Assembly: GCA_964482395.1 (NCBI GenBank)
Contig: CAYZXK010000232.1
Location: 1 to 8,556 of the forward strand
Length of the DNA: 8,556 nt
Source of the DNA: CAYZXK01 sp964482395
Lineage (GTDB): Bacteria > Planctomycetota > Phycisphaerae > UBA1845 > Fen-1342
Reading direction: 5' to 3'
A program made the position numbers and the translations under genes. The first letter of the stretch is position 1; the number at the start of each line of letters is the position of its first letter. The notes beneath the pieces are model-generated. The model was not told where the DNA came from, made no database searches, and saw nothing but the letters and a program-made list of their open reading frames with translations. This document shows, piece by piece, positions 4,575 to 8,556 of the stretch.

Positions 4575-7010
4575 ATGGAGACAATCCGACTGCGACTGGA
4601 CCTGCGAGGGCAGGTTCAAGGGGTGGGGTTTCGACCCTATGTTTACCGGCTGGCCACCGCCCACCAATTGGCCGGATACGTGGCCAACAACAGCAACGGC
4701 GCGGTGATCGAAGTAGAGGGGCCGGCCACCAGGGTGGAATCGCTGGAACGCGAGCTGATCGCCCGGTTGCCTCCGCTGGCCCACGTCACCAAGCTGCTGC
4801 GGACCCGGGTGCCGCCGCTGGGTGAAAGCGGTTTTCGCATCCGGCCATCCCAGGCCGATCCCGCCCACCGACCGGAGGTCACGCCCGATGCGGCCACCTG
4901 TGCCGACTGCCTGCGCGAGCTGCTGGACCCAGCCGACCGACGTTATCGCTACCCCTTCATCAACTGCACCAACTGCGGCCCGCGATATTCGATCATCCGC
5001 AACGTCCCATATGATCGGCCGCAGACCACCATGGCAGCTTTCATAATGTGCCCGCCCTGTGCCCGCGAATATTCCGATCCGGCCGATCGGCGTTTCCACG
5101 CCCAGCCTAACGCCTGCCCCGATTGCGGCCCGCGGCTGTGGCTGGCGACCACTGCGGGCCATGAGGCACGAATAGACCGAACCGCGGAGGCCGGAAGGCA
5201 GTTGGCCGAGGTATCGGGAGCGGATCCCATTCGAGAGGCGGCCCGTCTGCTGCAAGAGGGCCGAATCCTGGCCGTCAAAGGCATCGGCGGATATCACCTG
5301 GCCTGTCGGGCCGACCGGGAAGACGTGGTTCGCCGGCTCAGGCAGCGAAAGCTCCGGGACGGCAAGCCGCTTGCACTGATGGTGGCTGACTTGCAGGCTG
5401 CCCGTCGCATCTGTCGGTTGACGGCTGCCGACGAGGAAACGCTGACCTCTTCGGCGGCCCCGATCCTGCTGGCCCCCAAAGCCCCTCAGCACGGTCTGGC
5501 CGCCAGCGTCGCGCCCGGCTGTCGCGATTTCGGGATCATGCTGCCTTACGCCCCCCTGCATCACCTGCTGTTTGCGGAGGGACTGGGGCCCCTGGTCATG
5601 ACCTCCGCCAACTTGGCCGGGCAGCCTCTGACCTACCGCGACCGGGACGCCCTGGAGGAACTGGCTGACGTGGCGGACGCTTTCCTGGTTCATGACCGCG
5701 AGATATTCCGGCCGGTTGACGATTCGGTGGTCTTCACCTTCCGTCAGGAGGCGGTACCAGTCCGTCGGGCCCGGGGCTATGCTCCCCGGCCGATACGCCT
5801 GGCCGGGTTTTCCCAGACCGCCGAAGCGGACCGGCCCGATAAGATGCGTGGCGGGGCGATGTGCGGTCCTGATCCCGCGCGGCGGATTCTGGCGGTAGGT
5901 GGCGAGCTGAAGAATACGGTTTGCCTGCTAGCGGACGGCGAAGCGGTGGTCAGCGAGCACCTGGGCGACCTGACTCGGCCGGAGGCTTTCCGCCACTTTG
6001 TACAGGCCATTGATCGACTCAAGCAGTTGTGCGGCTTCGAGCCGCAGATCGTAGCCTGCGATTTGCATCCGCGTTACTTGTCCACGGAGTACGCGCGCCG
6101 GCTGGGACTGCCGGTGGTCGGGGTCCAGCACCATCACGCACATATCGCCAGCCTGATGGCTGAATGGGGCCAGCCGGGACCGATTATCGGTCTGGCCTGC
6201 GATGGCACCGGCTTGGGCACCGACCAGGCAATCTGGGGCTGTGAGCTGCTGCTGTGCGAGCTGGGGCGGTTCGACCGGCTTGGGCACCTGGAGTACTTTC
6301 CCCTGGTCGGCGGAGATCTGGCCGCCTTGGAGACTTGGCGGCCCGCGGCGGCCCTGCTGCGACAGACCTTCGGCGATCAGTGGCCCGAGCTGCTGGGGCG
6401 TTGCATGCAGTTGCAGGCCGGCCAGGAACCACCCGACCCGACTCCCGAGCAGCTTCGACTCTTCGAACACCAGGCGGCCGGCCAAATCAACGCCCCGCCA
6501 ACCTCCAGCCTGGGCCGCGTCTTCGACGCGGTGAGCTTCCTGCTCGGCCTGTGCAGCCGGAATCGCCACGAAGCCGAAGCCGCCATGGCTGTGGAGGGGG
6601 CCGCCGAGTCGGGCCCGGCCGCGGTTGAGCCGTTGGCTTTCGAGGTCGTGAAGGACGACGGTACCCTGCGGATTCGTTTGCAGCCGGGCATCCGCGAGTT
6701 GGTGGAAGAACGGCTGGCCGGCCAGACAGTGGAAACCCTCGCAGCTCGTTTTCATCAGACGGTTGTCCAGGCCCTGTTCGAGGCCGCCCGTGCGGCATGT
6801 CGAAGCCACGGGCTTAATCGAGTCGGACTGTCGGGCGGGTGCTTTGCCAACCGTCGCCTGCTGAGCGGTCTGGTCGAAATGCTGGAGGCGGACGGCCGAG
6901 AGGTCCTGTACCATCGGCAGGTGCCCTGCGGGGACGGGGGTTTGTCCCTCGGGCAAGCGGTGGTCGCCGCCTGCCGATCGCCGCAGTCAGCCGCTACTGG
7001 CCCGGGTTAG
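4575..7010 (+). CDS. hypF: Carbamoyltransferase HypF ([NiFe] hydrogenase maturation)
   Basis: HypF takes carbamoyl phosphate and ATP and transfers the carbamoyl group to the C-terminal cysteine of HypE, the first step in making the CN ligands of the [NiFe] hydrogenase active site. All four domains are present in 811 residues. An acylphosphatase domain has GQVQGVGFRP (12-21) and NNSNGA (38-43). A double zinc finger has C109/C112, C131/C134, C159/C162 and C181/C184, with exact C-x2-C-x18-C-x2-C-x24-C-x2-C-x18-C-x2-C spacing. A YrdC-like domain spans about 215-410 (KPLALMV, LPYAPLHHLLF, MTSANLAGQPL). A Kae1-like domain spans about 435-800 (HPRYLSTEY, VQHHHAHIAS 517-526, ACDGTGLGTD 541-550, GLSGGCFANRRLL 751-763). 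It is slightly longer than the 750-residue E. coli protein, mainly through linkers around the YrdC domain. ATG 4575 matches where family members begin; TTG 4563 has better ribosome-binding spacing. No other hyp or hydrogenase gene is in the window. Confidence 0.97.
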   Translation: METIRLRLDLRGQVQGVGFRPYVYRLATAHQLAGYVANNSNGAVIEVEGPATRVESLERELIARLPPLAHVTKLLRTRVPPLGESGFRIRPSQADPAHRPEVTPDAATCADCLRELLDPADRRYRYPFINCTNCGPRYSIIRNVPYDRPQTTMAAFIMCPPCAREYSDPADRRFHAQPNACPDCGPRLWLATTAGHEARIDRTAEAGRQLAEVSGADPIREAARLLQEGRILAVKGIGGYHLACRADREDVVRRLRQRKLRDGKPLALMVADLQAARRICRLTAADEETLTSSAAPILLAPKAPQHGLAASVAPGCRDFGIMLPYAPLHHLLFAEGLGPLVMTSANLAGQPLTYRDRDALEELADVADAFLVHDREIFRPVDDSVVFTFRQEAVPVRRARGYAPRPIRLAGFSQTAEADRPDKMRGGAMCGPDPARRILAVGGELKNTVCLLADGEAVVSEHLGDLTRPEAFRHFVQAIDRLKQLCGFEPQIVACDLHPRYLSTEYARRLGLPVVGVQHHHAHIASLMAEWGQPGPIIGLACDGTGLGTDQAIWGCELLLCELGRFDRLGHLEYFPLVGGDLAALETWRPAAALLRQTFGDQWPELLGRCMQLQAGQEPPDPTPEQLRLFEHQAAGQINAPPTSSLGRVFDAVSFLLGLCSRNRHEAEAAMAVEGAAESGPAAVEPLAFEVVKDDGTLRIRLQPGIRELVEERLAGQTVETLAARFHQTVVQALFEAARAACRSHGLNRVGLSGGCFANRRLLSGLVEMLEADGREVLYHRQVPCGDGGLSLGQAVVAACRSPQSAATGPG

Positions 7011-7028
7011 TGCCGCTGAGGGCACCAA

Positions 7029-7064
7029 TCGCGACCTGTCGGACCGGAGCCGTGACAGTCGCGA
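7029..7064 (+). terminator. Strong stem-loop 18 bases after hypF
   Basis: TCGCGAC (7029-7035) and TGTC (7037-7040) pair with GACAGTCGCGA (7054-7064), giving 11 base pairs with one bulged C at 7036 and a 13-base loop. There is no T-run after it, so it would be an atypical terminator or a 3' stabilising element for the hypF mRNA. Its position straight after the stop codon supports a 3'-end role. Confidence 0.45.
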
Positions 7065-7252
7065 GATGGTCTGCCGCGCAAACGACGACCGGCCCCGTTG
7101 GAAGTGTGGGGACGTACCGGGCGTCGGGCGATGGACCAGTCACTGGCACTGAGGGCTCTGACGGGCTGAGCTTGCGGTGCGGCGCTAGCCCCGCGTAAGG
7201 GGCGTGGTGGTGGGGAGATTTGCCGGTTGTGCGGCGAGCTGTTAGTTTGGAT
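7065..7252. other. Intergenic stretch before the histidine kinase
   Basis: I see no supported gene here. It holds a small palindrome CCAGT-C-ACTGG (7136-7146) and a short hairpin GCCCC-GCGTAA-GGGGC (7188-7203). No clear -35/-10 pair is visible, although the stem-loop after hypF suggests the kinase may have its own promoter in this stretch. A minus-strand frame crossing it overlaps both neighbours and is proline-rich without family features. Confidence 0.4.
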
Positions 7253-7263
7253 GGGGAGCGGAG
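7253..7263 (+). promoter_or_regulatory. Double Shine-Dalgarno deciding the kinase start
   Basis: GGGGAGCGGAG contains two GGAG cores. The first (7255-7258) is five bases before TTG 7264 and the second (7260-7263) is six bases before TTG 7270. The frame has a stop at 7243-7245 and no ATG until well inside the membrane domain, so one of these TTG codons is the likely start. Confidence 0.6.
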
Positions 7264-7269
7264 TTGGAT

Positions 7270-8556
7270 TTGACGACGTTCAGCAGCGGTTCGCCCAATC
7301 CTGACAACCGGCACGATTCGGTCGACAGTTCACCGACCGCAATCGGCAAGCCCTACGCGCTGCTGGTGCTGCTTCAAGTACACTGGTTCATTCGGCTGCG
7401 ATGGGTGTTTGCGGCAGTGGCTCTAGGCGTCCTGGCCACCGAGCATTTTCTAGCCCCCACCAGCCGGCGTCCGTGGCCACTGCTGGTGGTGATTCTGGCC
7501 GTGGCGGCCGTAAACGTGGCCTGGACGGCCATCTCTCGGATTCTGCGGCCCAAGCTGGAGAACCCGGGTTCCCGCCAGACCGCCGTCATTCGCAGCGGAC
7601 AACTGTTTGTTGGTGCCCAGATCGCCATCGACCTGCTGCTGCTGACCTGGATTCTCGGCCTTACCGGCGGAGTGGAGAATCCGATGTCGCTGTTTTACCT
7701 CTTCCACATGGCCATAAGCGGGTTGCTGCTGCGGGCCTGGCAGGCTGCCCTGGAGGGCCTGTGGGCGGTACTGCTCTACGCCTTGATGTGCTTGGGGCAG
7801 CAGCAGGGCTGGATACCTTACTATCCTTTCCTCCCGCACCTGCCGCCCACCGGGCTGTATACCGTGCCCCATTACGTGGCGATCGTGGTGGTCGTGAATG
7901 CTCTGGCGGTCTTCGGCACCCTGTACTTCACCGACCGGATCGGCAAAGTACTGAATCAACGGGAGGAGATGCTGATTCAGATCAACGCGGCCCTAGAGCA
8001 GTCCCAGCGAGCCATTCAGGACTTGCAGCATCGGCGCTCCCGCTTCATGCAGACCGCGGCTCACCAGCTCAAGAGCCCGCTGGCGATGGTGCAGACCTTC
8101 GCGAACCTGATCCGCGACGGTATCGTCCTGGACCCGGAGGACATTCAGACCACCTGTCAGAAAATCGTTCGCCGGTGCCAGGACGGGATCAACCAGGTCA
8201 CCGAATTGCTGGCCCTGGCGCGGGTTCAGGACGCCGATCCGCGCCGGCACCGTGAATCGCTTTGCGATGTTGGCAAGGTGGTCTCCGATCTGTGCGGCCG
8301 GCATGCTTCGGTGGCCGCAGGCAAGCAGATCAAGATGAGCTGGCAGATCCCCTCGGACGGCAACCTGGTGGCCCACGTCCACGAGGCGGATCTGGCGGAC
8401 TGCGTCGGCAACCTGATTGATAACGCGATAAAGTACACCCCGAGCGGGGGTTGCGTGGAGATCGAGGTGGTCGACGGGGCGCGGGCGGCCGGCCGGGATG
8501 ACCTGCCGCGTCCCCCCTCGGGGCTGGTCGCGCAGCGCCGGCCGGAGGAGTTCGTC
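7270..8556 (+). CDS. RegB-like membrane sensor histidine kinase, 3' end beyond window
   Basis: The visible 429 residues contain a hydrophilic N-terminus (1-27) and six membrane helices near 44-61, 70-88, 111-131, 138-155, 158-176 and 200-219. A short linker is followed by a dimerisation helix with the H-box TAAHQLKSPLAM (262-273, phospho-accepting H265) and the N-box DCVGNLIDNAIKYTP (377-391). The G1 and G2 ATP-binding boxes are not reached; the last residues (404-429) are an Arg/Pro/Ala-rich stretch where strands leading to G1 would be expected. Between helices 3 and 4 lies GGVENPM (133-139), close to the GGxxNPF quinone-binding loop of RegB/PrrB. C303 lies 38 residues after H265, near the spacing of the redox-active cysteine of RegB. 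That resemblance is inference. Start: TTG 7270, or 7264, each with a good Shine-Dalgarno; no ATG is available. It follows hypF on the same strand by about 260 bases. Its response regulator is not in the window. Confidence 0.85.
   Translation, partial: MTTFSSGSPNPDNRHDSVDSSPTAIGKPYALLVLLQVHWFIRLRWVFAAVALGVLATEHFLAPTSRRPWPLLVVILAVAAVNVAWTAISRILRPKLENPGSRQTAVIRSGQLFVGAQIAIDLLLLTWILGLTGGVENPMSLFYLFHMAISGLLLRAWQAALEGLWAVLLYALMCLGQQQGWIPYYPFLPHLPPTGLYTVPHYVAIVVVVNALAVFGTLYFTDRIGKVLNQREEMLIQINAALEQSQRAIQDLQHRRSRFMQTAAHQLKSPLAMVQTFANLIRDGIVLDPEDIQTTCQKIVRRCQDGINQVTELLALARVQDADPRRHRESLCDVGKVVSDLCGRHASVAAGKQIKMSWQIPSDGNLVAHVHEADLADCVGNLIDNAIKYTPSGGCVEIEVVDGARAAGRDDLPRPPSGLVAQRRPEEFV

Noticed and set aside
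4506..5693. 395-codon minus-strand frame opposite the first half of hypF
   Set aside because: hypF on the plus strand has every domain motif in place; the antisense frame shows none and has shadow-like composition.
5928..6956. 342-codon minus-strand frame opposite the second half of hypF
   Set aside because: Same reason: antisense to the well-conserved Kae1-like domain of HypF.
7188..7203. Short GC hairpin as a riboswitch or small RNA
   Set aside because: Only five base pairs, no surrounding conserved structure that I can recognise.
6994..7314. Possible small minus-strand gene between hypF and the kinase
   Set aside because: It overlaps the ends of both neighbours, is Pro/Thr/Arg-rich, and has no recognisable domain.
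7401..8255. 284-codon plus-strand frame in the kinase region
   Set aside because: It is the wrong frame over the kinase; the correct frame gives membrane helices, an H-box and an N-box.

Overview
The window is GC-rich, densely coding chromosomal DNA from an environmental bacterium. A planctomycete (Phycisphaerae-like) origin is my best guess. It rests on the psd-pssA gene pair, the overall gene style and the frequent GTG/TTG starts. It is an inference, not something a marker gene proves. I see no rRNA, tRNA, CRISPR array, insertion sequence or phage gene.

Layout: two transcription units diverge from about 3303-3506. The minus-strand unit runs leftward from there: psd (phosphatidylserine decarboxylase), pssA (phosphatidylserine synthase, ATGA overlap with psd), larE (sulfur transferase for the nickel-pincer cofactor) and a DUF58/von Willebrand-type protein cut by the left edge. 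The plus-strand unit runs rightward: nadK (NAD kinase), hypF (carbamoyltransferase that makes the CN ligands of [NiFe] hydrogenase) and a six-helix membrane sensor histidine kinase cut by the right edge.

How they work together: PssA and Psd are consecutive steps from CDP-diacylglycerol to phosphatidylserine to phosphatidylethanolamine, and their translational coupling fits that. LarE and HypF both serve nickel enzymes, but neither has its usual partner genes here. The kinase after hypF has the membrane layout, a GGxxNP loop and a cysteine position that recall the redox sensor RegB/PrrB, a known regulator of hydrogenase genes in purple bacteria. A redox-sensing link to hydrogenase maturation is therefore a reasonable but untested idea.

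The left end carries a perfect 51-bp inverted repeat (1-51 and 102-152). It makes the last residues of the DUF58 gene an antisense copy of its own sequence. This looks like a fold-back assembly or library artefact, so bases 1 to about 51 should not be trusted. Apart from this and the kinase, the region is ordinary housekeeping and accessory metabolism. I found no clear new defence or mobile system.
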